Position numbers and translations under genes: made by a program. A DNA stretch of 64,000 nucleotides, taken from NCBI GenBank assembly GCA_030549775.1, contig CM060174.1, forward strand, positions 48,712,707 to 48,776,706, read 5' to 3'. How positions within the stretch are numbered: the first letter of the stretch is position 1; every line of letters begins with the position of its first letter. Source of the DNA: Tamarix chinensis (Eukaryota; Streptophyta; Magnoliopsida; Caryophyllales; Tamaricaceae). The notes below the pieces were generated by a model. That model did no database searches. It saw only the letters and a program-made list of their open reading frames with translations, and was not told where the DNA came from. Of the stretch, positions 46,801 to 56,680 are shown piece after piece.

Positions 46801-48597
46801 ACATACTGGACAAGCAATGTAATAATTTGAAAATGAATACATAGATATTTTTTTTTGTGAGGGGGGTGTTAGCTGTTTTGTTTTAGTGTGAAGCGCCCAG
46901 GCAGAGGATTCATGTGTCCTCTGGTTGTTTGTTTATACATAGATGCGCTGGGGTTTGAAGTCTTATTTTAAGATACTGCTCTGCGGGAGGTAGATTATCT
47001 AATTTGGCAATGGTATTTATTAGATGTGGAATCATAAAGTGGGTTTAATCACGTAGTATAACAGCTGAAGTGCATTTTTGGTTGGTTTGTTTTTGCTGTT
47101 CTTTTTGGGGTGGGAAGATTATTGGGAGATGCCAGGGGTTGTGCAGGAGTTAATCGGTGATAATGGAGGAAGGACAGTACAAACTGGAAACAACAAATGG
47201 ATCAAATGTGAAGCCAACCTATACTTTAGGCATTGATAGGGGTTTCATATGTTGCATATTTATGTGCTTTTGCTAGCTTTGAATGAGTACATGGTTGACT
47301 TGAGACCATGACGCTCCATCAAGTAGCTCGGAAACAATTAAATCTGATCATAAAGTGTGTAAAAGAGTGACTCACATGTATGAAATAGAATAGCGACTTA
47401 TTTGTGTAATTGGACTTGCGCTTGTAAGTGATTAGATGATCCTGTTTATGGTCTATGTCAGAGCCCATCAAAGATTTTATCATGGTATCAGTGCAGCTTA
47501 GATCCGAACCTGGCTTGTCAACTTCTCCAAGCAACTAAAAAGGGCTTCGAAATTTTTTTTGCTACAAAAAGGCCCAACAATATTGCTTGCCACTGACAAA
47601 GCTTGTTTGACCTCGGAAGTCCATGTATGAGGCCGTTGTGATCTGTTCAAATTATCAAGTATAGAGGACCCACGTATGAGCAGGAGTATTAAGAGTGATC
47701 CACATGCCCCTTGTCTTTATAAAGAATGAAGATTATTACATTATATAAGTTTAGTGGGCTAGTTAGATTTATAATTGGTCAAACCATTTTCGTTCCAAGG
47801 GTGTGTCAAATTGTCAATGTCATCAAAATTTTTGACAAAATGGTTTGCTATAGTTCACTGGCGCAGGTAAAAATGTTCTTTCTCTTTTCATATTTGATTC
47901 CCTGAACAGATGATGCATGCCATTTTTTTTACTTTTATTTCATTCCAGCGGTTATATTTATATTTTTTCGTACTGAAATTGCATGTGTGACACTTATTGG
48001 AGCATGGTGTTCTATGAGAGACAGTTCAGGTGAAATTGACCTGCCTTATTATACAATCGAGATCACTACCGAATCAAGTCCTCTGGCGCTGTCCCTTGCC
48101 AGACATCTTCATTCTATTGGTGCAAAAATGTATGGAGCATTTTGGTGCTCACATTGTTTGGAGCAGAAAGAGGTACAATATTTTTGTCCCGGTTAGTTGT
48201 GGAAATTGGTGACGAAACTTGATGCTGACTTTCTGGTTTGAATTTCATCTTACAGATATTTGGACGTGAAGCAGCGAAGATGTTAGATTACGTTGAATGC
48301 TTCCCAGGTGGATATAGGAAAGGAGTCAAGATAGCTAAGGCTTGCGCAGATGCTGGTATTGATGGATTTCCTAGCTGGGTGATTGATGGCAAGGTGGGTT
48401 TTAACTTTTAGCCTATTGTCCCCGTTTTGGTCCAACTAATGGGAGAAAGCATAGTTCTTCGGCTCAATTGTGTCTATATTTCCTTGTATTGTGACAGCCA
48501 GTATTCTCCCTTGCAGATTCTTAGTGGAGAACAAGAATTAGAGGAGCTTGGACGTGTTTCTGGATTCAACACTGATGGTTTCAGTCAACCAAACTAG
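34754..48597 (+). CDS. LTO1: Thiol-disulfide oxidoreductase LTO1, chloroplastic (VKOR-thioredoxin fusion)
   Basis: Seven exons join in frame: 34754-34840, 34917-35205, 45921-46177, 46273-46385, 48025-48172, 48256-48393, 48517-48597. They encode 370 residues plus stop; plant LTO1 proteins are of similar length. Residues 1-75 are a Ser/Arg-rich transit-peptide-like region. Residues 80-240 form the VKOR domain with Cys106/Cys113 in the lumenal loop and the redox pair Cys192-Ser-Tyr-Cys195. Residues 250-370 are a thioredoxin-like domain with WCSHC (Cys290/293), a further pair Cys313/Cys328 and the cis-Pro segment GFPSW. In plants LTO1 is a thylakoid protein that forms disulfides in lumenal proteins and is needed for photosystem II assembly. 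The start at 34754 is the only Met that reaches the conserved frame through a GT-AG intron. All residues expected for catalysis are present and no stop interrupts the exons. Confidence 0.95.
34917..35205 (+). CDS. LTO1: LTO1 exon 2 (residues 30-125 plus 1 nt)
   Basis: Carries the rest of the transit region (Ser/Pro-rich to residue 75), the first VKOR segment 'YNWCAGLGGLGFVETSYLTY' and the loop 'AFCPLGGGTCSDVLNSDYAV' with the lumenal Cys pair. It ends in phase 1 at TTTTTG|GTAAGT; the split Gly126 is completed in exon 3. Confidence 0.93.
36053..36616 (-). pseudogene. Plant transposon-protein domain remnant
   Basis: 36382-36053 reads 'MDDQKRWLKSFHRKKVLPE', then 'LPLSTLKELVYPDLVHLFYANLTIH' and 'VLGVPIVLNETQLARLLG'. 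This resembles the 'putative plant transposon protein' domain found in large non-autonomous and Athila-type elements ('YPELVREFYANL'). 36616-36434 is a Ser/Pro-rich stretch just upstream in a shifted frame. It is probably a single broken ORF. Confidence 0.6.
36841..38320 (-). repeat. ~310-bp tandem duplication, second unit split by an hAT element
   Basis: Unit 1 is about 36841-37150. Unit 2 is 37151-37204 plus 38076-38320. Both contain 'gagaattacctcaaat', 'ggtgataagtgtattcct', 'gagcaaagcaagtgc', 'ggtttggagaatagggaagg' and 'tatttatatgcccgat', in the same order and highly similar. On the - strand the phrase 'gggcatataaatacc' gives a TATA-like box in each unit, so the unit may be LTR or promoter-proximal DNA of the adjacent transposon. 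Confidence 0.8.
37205..38067. mobile_element. Non-autonomous hAT transposon (863 bp)
   Basis: Inverted termini CAGTGTTTGAAAAAGCG and, from the right, CAGTGTTTGAAAAGGCTT. Perfect 8-bp target duplications GAAGAGAG flank it (37197-37204 and 38068-38075). The subterminal regions are dense in AGGCGC / GCGCCT motifs on both sides, a common transposase-binding pattern in hAT elements. The interior is A-rich with no coding capacity. It lies in unit 2 of the 310-bp duplication, so it came after that duplication. Confidence 0.95.
38321..38757. other. Intron DNA with 'ccggtcgactagt' phrases, next to copia 3' end
   Basis: 38340-38510 repeats variants of 'ctagtcgactggt' and 'accggtcgactagt' three to four times. 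No coding is visible. It could be the 3' untranslated or LTR part of the copia element at right. Confidence 0.35.
40735..41045. mobile_element. MITE-like insertion, GATATT-rich family, copy 1
   Basis: It interrupts copia integrase: 'NRALIPY' resumes as 'THLEKIPYEL' on the other side. It contains GTCGC/CGCAGTG motifs near one end and 'gatatcgat', 'aatattagcaaatatt' and 'ccgatat' inside. Related DNA lies at 41950-42320 and 45540-45730. Terminal repeats and a target duplication were not resolved. Confidence 0.5.
41212..41547. mobile_element. hAT-type MITE (336 bp)
   Basis: Termini TAGGGGTGCACACAAATCGG and, reversed from the right end, TAGGGGTGTGCATTGGTCC, typical hAT ends. Flanking 8-mers CCAAGAAG and TCGAGAAG agree at six of eight bases, consistent with an aged target duplication. 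It is rich in 'accggtc' motifs. It interrupts the copia integrase, which resumes on both sides. The frames at 41068-41365 merely cross its end. Confidence 0.85.
41930..42320. mobile_element. GATATT-rich repeat, copy 2, with a ~100-bp local duplication
   Basis: 'atagctcatataattaaatat' occurs at about 41931 and 42030. The following DNA has 'ccgatatgcaacatcgatcgatattt', 'ccgatattt' and ends near 'gcaacttcaattgcaactgccacca', resembling the 40735-41045 insertion in reverse. Confidence 0.45.
42321..43214. other. AT-rich intron DNA without features
   Basis: No conserved coding or clear termini in this part of LTO1 intron 2. The frame 42535-42789 shows no recognisable protein. Confidence 0.4.
43215..43931. 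mobile_element. Two adjacent hAT-like short elements ('aaatgagc' family)
   Basis: About 43231-43471 runs from TAGGGTTAATTAAATGAGCC to CTCATTTACAACCTTA. About 43481-43931 runs from TAGAGTTGTATATGAGC to GGCTCATTTACAACCCTA. These are inverted ends of a common plant MITE type. Flanking 8-mers ACCATGAC and GGTATGAC of the second agree at five positions, so its boundaries are moderately supported. Interiors repeat 'aaatgagc' and 'caagctaa' words on both strands. Confidence 0.6.
43932..45280. other. Intron DNA without recognisable features
   Basis: Purine-rich patches (44140-44330) and AT-rich DNA; no coding or termini seen. A G-run follows a T-run at 45228-45252. Confidence 0.4.
45281..45735. mobile_element. 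GATATT-rich repeat, copy 3
   Basis: Contains 'ggcgatatttccc', 'ggtgatattttctg', 'cagcgatct' and ends near 'cgttatgctataacaccaccgct'. Wording and order resemble the 40735 and 41930 copies. Termini are not clear. Confidence 0.4.
45921..46177 (+). CDS. LTO1: LTO1 exon 3 (residues 126-211)
   Basis: Encodes VKOR helices 2-4: 'VPLPLIGMIAYGLVLVVSLQ', the lumenal stretch 'PFGINEDNGRS', helix 3, and helix 4 starting at the redox motif CSYC (192-195). The acceptor is TTTTCCAG|GT and the exon ends in phase 0 at CAG|GTTTCT. Confidence 0.95.
46273..46385 (+). CDS. LTO1: LTO1 exon 4 (residues 212-248 plus 2 nt)
   Basis: Encodes the last VKOR helix ('NFLALPLCTAAIVLAVLTIS') and the 'NTSQPLPP' linker to the thioredoxin domain. 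TTGCAG acceptor; CCAAG|GTGATC donor in phase 2. Confidence 0.93.
46386..48024 (+). other. LTO1 intron 4 (1.64 kb)
   Basis: GT-AG intron without recognisable transposon or gene. The small frames inside (46474-46822 and 47319-47534) show nothing conserved. Confidence 0.7.
48025..48172 (+). CDS. LTO1: LTO1 exon 5 (residues 249-298)
   Basis: Encodes 'SSGEIDLPYYTIEITTESSP' and the thioredoxin active site 'MYGAFWCSHCLEQKE'. The acceptor is GACAG|TTCAGG; the nearby TTCAG|GTG at 48029 would break the frame, which decides the boundary. The donor is GAG|GTACAA. Confidence 0.92.
48256..48393 (+). CDS. LTO1: LTO1 exon 6 (residues 299-344)
   Basis: Encodes 'IFGREAAKMLDYVECFPGGY' through 'KACADAGIDGFPSWVIDGK': the second Cys pair (313/328) and the cis-Pro of the thioredoxin fold. 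TTACAG acceptor, AAG|GTGGGT donor, phase 0. Confidence 0.95.
48517..48597 (+). CDS. LTO1: LTO1 exon 7 (residues 345-370, stop)
   Basis: Encodes 'ILSGEQELEELGRVSGF' and a short non-conserved tail ending in TAG. TTGCAG acceptor. An AATAAT at about 48669 is a possible weak polyadenylation signal; no AATAAA is seen within 200 bp. Confidence 0.93.
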   Translation: MLSGEQELEELGRVSGFNTDGFSQPN

Positions 48598-49080
48598 AAC
48601 TGGCGGTACCTCTCGGTACGAACCGCAATAGATATGTTGATCGAGCTTGTACAGTTTTTTCTAGTTATTTGAATAATCATCGTTCTGTTATATATCGTTT
48701 ATTCTCAGCAATTTTGTATAAAATATTGAAGTAGTGGTAGATCAGCGCTCCGAGCATTATGGTAATTCATTCCCCCACATTTTTGGAATGGTTTGTAATG
48801 ATTGCTAATCATATGCTTAGAGCAGTCACAAATTACAAAAGCAAAATAGGCACTAATTAATCCTAGAAATGCAAAAGGGAAGAAAAAGAAACAAACTTGT
48901 TCCCTCACTTGTAGGGGTGTGGTAGGAAACAATTACGTGTTTCTGGATACGAAGTATTGTATTTTATTATTATTATTGTTATTATTTTTAATGAGAGATC
49001 AGTCTTTGGTATTCATGTTCTTGAAATCCAAGCATCGGGTCTAAAACTTTATTTTAATTGATCCAAATTGACGAGAGTTG
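48598..49080 (+). other. LTO1 3' UTR and downstream DNA
   Basis: No coding. A small TTATTA run lies at about 48965-48990. The transcript end cannot be placed exactly. Confidence 0.4.
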
Positions 49081-50176
49081 CAAGTGATTTTTCAGGGATT
49101 TTAAATTCTATTTTTAAATGCCTAGCCCTATCAACTATTGTCTATCTACTTTTTAGTTATTATTATATTTTGAATTTTAGCTAAATCTAATATCGAGAAA
49201 TTAAAATTGTAATCTAATTACAATCTTGAAAACTTAATATATTTATTTTATCCTAATTTTTAATTTAGCTATAATTTCTATCCTGAGTTATTAATACTTA
49301 GATTTAAACCTCATTTTGGAAAGTTATTAAATCAATTATAACATAAAATTATTTTAACCTAATTTTAATCTAAAATTTAAATTTATCTTTTTTTTTCTCC
49401 TCCTTTTATTTTCCTCTAGCTGGTTTCTTTTTCCCATCTCTTGCTTCCTTTTCTTTTTGTGTGTGAATTTTTCACTATTCTGATCATGCCTTTGCCCTTT
49501 CCATACCTCCATCACCTACACACTACTTCATCGGCATATCATCACCCATATCTTATGTTGGTGGGTTTTGTTGAAAAATGCTACTTGAATAAAAAGAGTT
49601 ACTTTTTTTTCCATTGTAATTTTTAAAATGAACGTTTACATTTCCTTAAAAAATAAGTGAATAGATCTGAAACATATAAAATGCAATTAATCCTACTGTA
49701 GACTAGGTGATGATTGCAAAAATTACTGAATATACCCAACTATCATTAAGAATTTCATATTTTGACTAAAAATAAGCAAGAGGTGGAATTCCACAAATCG
49801 AAAGAGTACCTAATACACACACACACATGCTTGAACTACCTCCTCCTTCCTCTTCCTTTTGAAAAATCATGAACAAACACAACCTTACTCTTTTCCTCCT
49901 CATTGTTTCCACAACAATCCAACAACACCTCCATTGGTAGCCTTTGCAATTCCCTCACCCCTAGCACCAACATCCTTCACCATTCCCTCACCTATACTAT
50001 CAACCAAACTCACTACATCATACCCTTCACCATCAACCATTTTCACCAAAGCTCCCTCACTCCCTTCAACCAAACTCACTGCAACACTCCACTTTTTCTT
50101 TTCCTCTTGTACATTGCTAAGCCCAACCGAAACTAACCCCCTTAGTTGTAATAAAATCCATCGATCATATTTCTTA
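49081..50176 (+). mobile_element. Possible 5' fragment of a long LTR (AT lead plus C-rich tract)
   Basis: The AT-rich lead has wording like the lead of reversed copy E ('aatatcgagaaattaaaattg' against its 'taatctcgagaaat'). It is followed by a C-rich tract at 49380-50160. The frames 49859-50203 are low complexity. The start terminus was not identified. It ends where reversed LTR E begins. Confidence 0.4.
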
Positions 50177-50268
50177 TGTAACATCTCCAAAATTTATGAC
50201 TAAAAAAATTTATTTTTAAAGGTTAAAAGTTAAAGCTAAGATAGTAAATTTTAGGGTGCTACTACCAT

Positions 50269-50312
50269 ACTTAGTACCAGATTAGTTTCCTCTATTGTTT
50301 CAATACTAAGTG
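50269..50312 (-). other. Conserved 3'-terminal stem-loop, copy E
   Basis: ACTTAGTA (50269-50276) pairs perfectly with TACTAAGT (50304-50311), 27 nt apart. This is the same position in the LTR as in A, C1, C2 and F. Confidence 0.55.
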
Positions 50313-51379
50313 CTAAAGATAAAATATTACTTTACTTAATTGCCAAGAATATGATTATAAAAAAGAGTAGCTCACTAGTTAGGAATGTTAACTCTCTTTT
50401 CAAATAAAACCCAGTAACTGTGGTTACAAAAACAATATTAGTAGAAAAGAAATACAAAAGGTTTTAAGAAAGAAACATAAAGACTTTTAAGTTCAATATA
50501 TCGATTAGCATCCCAAATAACCTTACACTTTTAATCTTGGTGATTAATCTTGAAATAATATTGCAAACTAACCTACAAAGGCCTTTGCTCATTGAATAAG
50601 TAAAGACTTAAGAAATGAACCCTTCAATACAATGGTACTGAGTAACCCATTATACAAGACTAATATGCAAGACCCACATTGTAACAACCCAATTTATACT
50701 ACTGAAATTTTTTATTTTTACAGCAGAAGTAAATAAGTAAAATATTGGAAGTTACCGTCGTAATTGACGTAAGTCTGACGTATGCAACCATCATTACATT
50801 AATCATAAGGATAAAACATTTAAAGTAATACAAGAAAATTAGAATAAAAAAAGAACATTTATAATTCAATAATGAGTTTGGAGCTTAACTCTGGTTTATA
50901 AAACAAAATATAAAAGAAGGGATACTATGGATTAAGAGTCCAAAAAGGTATCTGGTTAAATACATCTGCTGAATAATAATTACTCTTCACCCAATCCCTA
51001 ATACAGATGAAGTAACTGATCCCCAAAAAAGGCATTAGAAGCATTATAATCATCTAACAGATCTTTTGAGACCTAAACATAAGAATCAGGGTCTTTTACT
51101 CATGGGAATGAATAGCATCTATAAATTGGGTGGTCAATACGATATGCACTAAGTAAGGGAACAATACTATCGAAATAGGGATACAATTAACACATGCTTT
51201 CACATCAAATAACAAGTGTATAAAAAAATAAATGAAACATCTCATAAGAAGAAAATGATCTAAATCTCTTAATTAAGTATAATATTTTTTTATTCTTCTA
51301 TATATGATGAGTGTAAGAACTCCACTATTCTTAAACCTATGGAACGGTCTGAAGCACCTTATCAGGGATAACACACTTG

Positions 51380-51744
51380 AGCCACTATTTTAATTTAGTG
51401 GAATGGATCTGAAAATATCACCTTCTTAGGGTAGAATACTTCCGAGCCACTATTTTTCCTGATGGAATGGGACACACACATACACATATAAACAATACCT
51501 TGATCCTAACTCATACATTCTTCCACTTCAAATCATTAGTGTCTTTCCCATAGGTTATACTGTTATATTTTTATTTAACGATAATCAGGGGCCCCATTAT
51601 TCTTAATCTAATGGAATGGACGGAAACACCTTCTTAGGGCAAAACGCTCCCGAGCTACTATTCTTTTTGGTGGAACAACGATTAAAAAATATCACCTTCT
51701 CGGAGAAAAACTCACATGAGCCACTATTCTCCCTAGTGGAACAG

Positions 51745-51745
<1 letters not shown>
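51380..51745 (-). repeat. Tandem repeat 'gagccactattY...agtggaa' of LTR E
   Basis: Four to five units of about 60-80 bp, each with CCACTATT...AGTGGA (a possible stem), then 'cacctt(a/c)tYaggg'. Reverse-oriented counterpart of the arrays at 19445 and 58320. Confidence 0.7.

Positions 51746-51746
<1 letters not shown>

Positions 51747-51782
<36 letters not shown>
51747..51782. repeat. (AT)18 microsatellite
   Basis: Uninterrupted AT dinucleotides immediately after the last minisatellite unit of LTR E. Confidence 0.97.
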
Positions 51783-51786
<4 letters not shown>

Positions 51787-54585
51787 ATAGATCACCTTGG
51801 CTCTACTCACATGCTCTTTCAATTTAGGTGATTAGTATCTTATTCAAGATTAATTCTCAGGCATCAAACACATTAAAGTAGATAGATACATAGCACATGT
51901 CAAAGTTCTCACATCCTTTCAAACTTGAATTACACATCCTTTAGCATTCATTATCCCATAATGATTATTCTACACACCTTATATTATATCATCTTCAAAT
52001 CTCATCATTATTATCATACCCGAAATTCACGATCTAGTCCCCATGTCATACACATACATTAATAATCTTACCCTAATGTATTACTCACAAAAATCTCCAA
52101 AAACCCTAATTCCATATATTAGCCATAATACCTCCCATCAAATTCATATGGTGACCACTGCCAATAAATAACCTCATAGGGCTAATCATTAGCAATGTAT
52201 TTAGAATCTGATTAACCTATAGACTTTACACATGGAATAATGACATTAATGTTATAAAATATTATGCCTTAACTAACTATTAATTCATTGAAAGACTCGA
52301 AAGAAAACATTAATACTTCTAAGAATTTCTCATAATAATAATAATATTATTATTATAATTATTATTATCATATTTTAATCCAACTAATATATAAAATACC
52401 ACAATATCATTATTATCCCATAATAACCACAATATCCTTAAGAACAACAATAGCCCTTATTTTAACATTTTTGTACATTTCGCACACATTATTTTTCAAA
52501 TCCACCCATTATCATCATACCTGATAAAAATACTTATATCCACTTTTCAAAGTTAATTTAGCCCATCTTTCATACCATAAGATATACTTCTCACAATAAT
52601 TTCATTGACATAACAATATCACATCCATACCTCTTACCCATTATCACTTTCTTCCATCATAATATTCATTTTATCACAATATATCATGAACAACATATAT
52701 CAAATCATAAAGCATCTATATTATGAAAACACACACATAACCATACAAGCAAATAACACAAAAACTTAAACATCGAATAGTATCATTACCAACTAGGACA
52801 TTGAGCTCTAAGCATGCAAATCCTAGACATCCTCCTCCAAAGCTATTGAAATACCACTTACAAAAACAAACAAAAATCATAGTTAGGCTCGAAGAGTTAA
52901 ACCGAAGGAGAAAATAAGGTAAAGATGGTACAAATGGAAATAACTATAGCTAAATGAAAGCTTGAGATGTGTGGATGTGTAGTGGAGCTATGGTAAAAAT
53001 TTGGTGGTGTTTGGACAAGGTTTGAGAGTGAAAATAGAGGTGCGTGGCCAAAATTAGGAGGCTGCATGGCTATGCTATAGTTGGTGCAGCCCTAGTTGAG
53101 AGAAAGGATTGTGCATGGCTAAGTGGTGCAAAGTGGTACGACTGTGCTCGATCATAAGTCTAATAGGTGAGTATGAGTGTGCATCTAGGCCGTGTGCGGG
53201 CATGCAGGGTGCACAGGTAGGTTGTGCTAGGTTGCAAGGGCATGCGATAGGAAATTTTAGTGTTGTACGTCTGTGCTTGAGGTCTTGTGTAAGCAGTGCA
53301 TTTTATAAAAATGTGACAGATACGAGGAAGAAGAAGGGAAAATAGGCGGTGGTCAGTAGTGATAGCCAACGACCGTGTAGGCGAAGGTTGGGGTGACCTT
53401 GTTGGTAAGTCCATCGGTCAAAGGGTGGCGAGTAGTGGCTATGGTGGTGCACAGTGGTGGAGATGGGTGGTGCACAAGCTAGAATAGGGCACACACAGAA
53501 GGAAGAAGAAGAAGAAGAAAAGAGAAGGAAGAAAGGAAAAAGAAGCGGGACTCAGATAGTAGATTTTTGACACATAAATGATAGAGTGTAGGCCAAAAAA
53601 TGAGGAAGAAGGGAAAGTGTGAAATGCTCCGAAAATTATAATTTTATTATTTATTATTAAATAAGATTTTATTATGAAAATTAATTAAATAATTTATTTG
53701 TATTAAAATAAAGGAAATTAATTAGGGAAAATTAATAAGAAATTTTATAAATATTTTAATTAGAGGAAATTTAGGTATTTTAACTAATTAAAGATTTTAA
53801 TTTGAAAATTAATTAAATAAATTATTTTATTTCAATTAAGAAAGAGAAAATAGTTTCAAATTAATATTAATTTTATAAATAATTTAATGGAAGAAAATTA
53901 GAGTGATTTGTTAATTAAAATGGAATTTATGGAAAATATTTTAAAAATCCTAATTTAGCCCAAAAAGGGATTTAAATATTATTTTATTTAAATATTATTA
54001 TTTTTAAATATCCCAAATATTCTATTTAATTTAATTAACCCAACCCACTATTTTTATTTTTCCGTTTTCTTTTTCTTTCCTCCTCTTTCTTTATTTTCTT
54101 TCTTTTTCTTTCTTTTCTTCTTTTTCTTTTTCTCTTCTCCTGTTTGGGCTTGGAGAGCGGCCTAATCCTTCCTTTTCTGCTTTCCTTTGGCGGCCTAGAG
54201 CTCCACGCCACGCTTCGTTGCTTTTTCCCTAAAAATGCATCGTTTAGTTTAAAAGAAATTTAGCCCGTTGCGCTCGGCCGGTCTCCTCCCTTTTCTTTTC
54301 CTTCTTTTCTTTCCCCCGAACCGCCGGTCTAGCCCACCTTTCTTCCTTATCCTTCTTTCTTCTTCCCCGACGCCGTCGACTGTAACTACACCGCAGCCAC
54401 CAACCACCAGCGACTATGCATGTTCGCTGCCCATCTTCTCCCCCTCTATTCCACATTGACTCACCGGCCACACTTGTCCGCCCACTTTCCCCCTTTCCCT
54501 GCACGTTTTCCCTCTTCCCTGGCCACTTGCAGACCACGATCGGGGAGTGCACTGGCTGTCCTCTTCGCCCGGTGCCCACTCTTGC

Positions 54586-54861
54586 CAGAGCCGGCCCTGA
54601 GTATAATAATACTAGGCCTGGGCCTAGGGCCCCCAAGTAATATGGGCAACAACTTTATATATATATATATATATAAGGACATCTAATATAAAAATAATAA
54701 TTTAAGCTAGCATAGTTGGTTAGATAATAAAAATAAAGAGACTTTATCAAAGTAGGTTAAGGGTTCAATTCCCTATCTAAGAAAAAATTATATATGTATA
54801 GAATATGGGGCCACAATAATTTTTTTGGCCTAGGGCCCCCTAAACATCAGGGCTGGCCCTG
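54586..54861. mobile_element. hAT MITE (276 bp) carrying a tRNA-like segment
   Basis: Ends CAGAGCCGGCCCTGA and, reversed from the right, CAGGGCCAGCCCTGA, with subterminal TAGGGGGCCCTAGGCC-type motifs. Perfect 8-bp duplications ACTCTTGC flank it (54578-54585 and 54862-54869). C1 lacks it at the matching place. The middle has a (TA)n run and a tRNA-like block. Confidence 0.93.
54706..54780 (+). other. tRNA-like segment with pol III A and B boxes
   Basis: TAGCATAGTTGG (54708-54719) fits an A box. GGTTCAATTCC (54762-54772) fits a B box, 42 bp apart as in tRNA-derived promoters. The acceptor stem does not close properly, so it is not a functional tRNA gene. It may be captured or SINE-derived. Confidence 0.6.
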
Positions 54862-54915
54862 ACTCTTGCCTACCACTCCCCCACCTTCCCTTTGACCCTA
54901 ACTTCCCCTTCAGTT

Positions 54916-54923
54916 TATAAATA
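54916..54923 (+). promoter_or_regulatory. Probable TATA box of LTR C2
   Basis: TATAAATACCCC in the C-rich tract, equivalent to 16676 in C1 and 1705 in D. Confidence 0.55.
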
Positions 54924-55599
54924 CCCCAAGATTGAGCCTTGTATCGAGTTTTTGGCCGCTTATCCATAATTCTCCAACATTGCTGCTGGTGCCCCTTTAG
55001 ATGGCATTTCCACTACCTCCGGCCAACACCGACGCCCATTCTGGCCACCCGCACTCTCCTTAAACTTCCCCCTAACTAATTGTGCCTTCCTCATCCCTCG
55101 ATTTTTCCTGCACAAGCCACCCCGGCTTTGCAAAGTTCACTCCTCAACCAAACCTTTTTCTACCACTGCCACCCTTCAAACCACCGTTAGCCACCTCCTC
55201 CACCGCTTTCGCCACTTCTTTTACCTCTCAAATTATTCTACAAGCCACCCTCTACCTTCCTCTACCCTTCTTTTCCTCTTCCTTCTCCTCTTCCTCTCTT
55301 TCTCCTCTTCTTCTCCATTCGGCCACCACCACCGCCGTCGTGTGCCGCCACCTCCATTCTGCTCCTCTCCCTCTAGATATTCTTAAACAGCCCAACTTCC
55401 ACCTTAATTCTCCCTATCTTTTTCCCAGCATTCAACTTTTACCCTTTTCTTCCCTTTTTCAGACCACCACCGCTGCCGTCGTGCACCACCACCGGTGCCG
55501 CCTATCCCTGCCAGCCTAAGGTTGAACCTTAGACCCTCTCAACCCTTTTTCTTATTTTTAGAAGCCTTAAATTATTTTATTTAATTTATTCTAATATAA

Positions 55600-55871
55600 A
55601 TCCTATTATTATTATTATTTCCATTTTTAATATGTATTATTATTTTTATTAATATTAATGTTATTATTATTATTATTCTATTGAGGGCTGAAGCCCTATT
55701 GTAATTTTTAATTCGATTTTAGCACTATTACCCTTATTATTTCTATTATTACTATTATTAATATTAATATGTTATAAGTATAATTATTATTGTTATTTCC
55801 TATTTCCAATTTCTATTATTCTTATTCCATTATTATTAATACAACTATTTTACCATTATTGTTGTTAATAA

Positions 55872-55913
<42 letters not shown>

Positions 55914-56089
55914 TACTACTACTACTACTATCATTATTATTATTTTCAAGTGTTAGTATTATTATTTTATATAGGGCTGAAACCCTATTGTGCTTATTTT
56001 AAATTTTATTAGTAGTATTATAAATATGATGTCTTATTATTATTAGGGTTATTAGTATTTTTATTATTATTAGTATTTATTCTTATTAA

Positions 56090-56126
<37 letters not shown>

Positions 56127-56234
56127 TATTAAGTTATTATTACTCAATGTAGGGTGGAAACCCTACTTCTTTTTATCTTCAAATATTATTCTTACTATTA
56201 TTACCATTATGATTACAATATTATCATGGTTTTT

Positions 56235-56275
<41 letters not shown>

Positions 56276-56405
56276 TATTATTATTATTATTATTATTTAT
56301 TAAGTTATTATTACTCAATGTAGGGTGGAAACCCTACTTCTTTTTATCTTCAAATATTATTCTTACTATTATTACCATTATGATTACAATATTATCATGG
56401 TTTTT

Positions 56406-56498
<93 letters not shown>

Positions 56499-56680
56499 TC
56501 ATCACTATTATCATTACTAAATTTTATTACTTATTTTAATTATAATATTATTAGTATTATTTTGGGTTATGGTTGCTATTATTACTATTCTTGTTAATAT
56601 TAACTTTGATATTATTTTTATTATCCTTGCTATTATTATTTTAGTATTATTATTATTATTATTATTAGGGTAAAGTTTTC
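55600..56680 (+). repeat. ATT/ATC microsatellite tract with embedded hairpins
   Basis: Long (ATT)n and (ATC)n arrays, including a perfect 171-bp tandem duplication around 56125-56440. Five short perfect hairpins are embedded (55684, 55971, 56149, 56320 and the C1 equivalent at 17446). Frames such as 56089-56520 are simple Leu/Ser/Ile runs and not genes. Confidence 0.9.

Larger units (their letters stand above)
50177..53619 (-). mobile_element. Long LTR E, reverse orientation, 3' portion
   Basis: On the - strand it ends AAATTTTGGAGATGTTACA at 50177, the family 3' end. Going right come the terminal stem-loop, a minisatellite with 'gccactatt...agtgga' (51380-51745), ATT-type DNA as its reverse complement (about 52335-52375) and the beginning of the C-rich tract (G-rich on +, to 53619). 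LTR C2 interrupts it here and it continues at 59397. Frames 53109-53494 are low complexity. Confidence 0.65.
54060..55560 (+). other. C-rich leader/promoter tract of C2
   Basis: Homologous as DNA to 16090-17330. Open frames (54244-54686 and 55082-55519) are Pro/Ser/Leu low complexity. The longest, 145 codons, has no counterpart of equal length in C1. Confidence 0.6.

Noticed and set aside
54706..54780. tRNA gene
   Set aside because: A and B boxes are present, but no closed acceptor stem or plausible cloverleaf was seen, and it is inside a MITE.
55082..55519. 145-codon Pro/Ser/Leu frame in C2
   Set aside because: The DNA is conserved with C1, where the frame is broken. It is part of the non-coding leader.
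56089..56520. 143-codon Leu/Ser repeat frame
   Set aside because: It is a translation of ATT/ATC microsatellites and of the 171-bp duplication.
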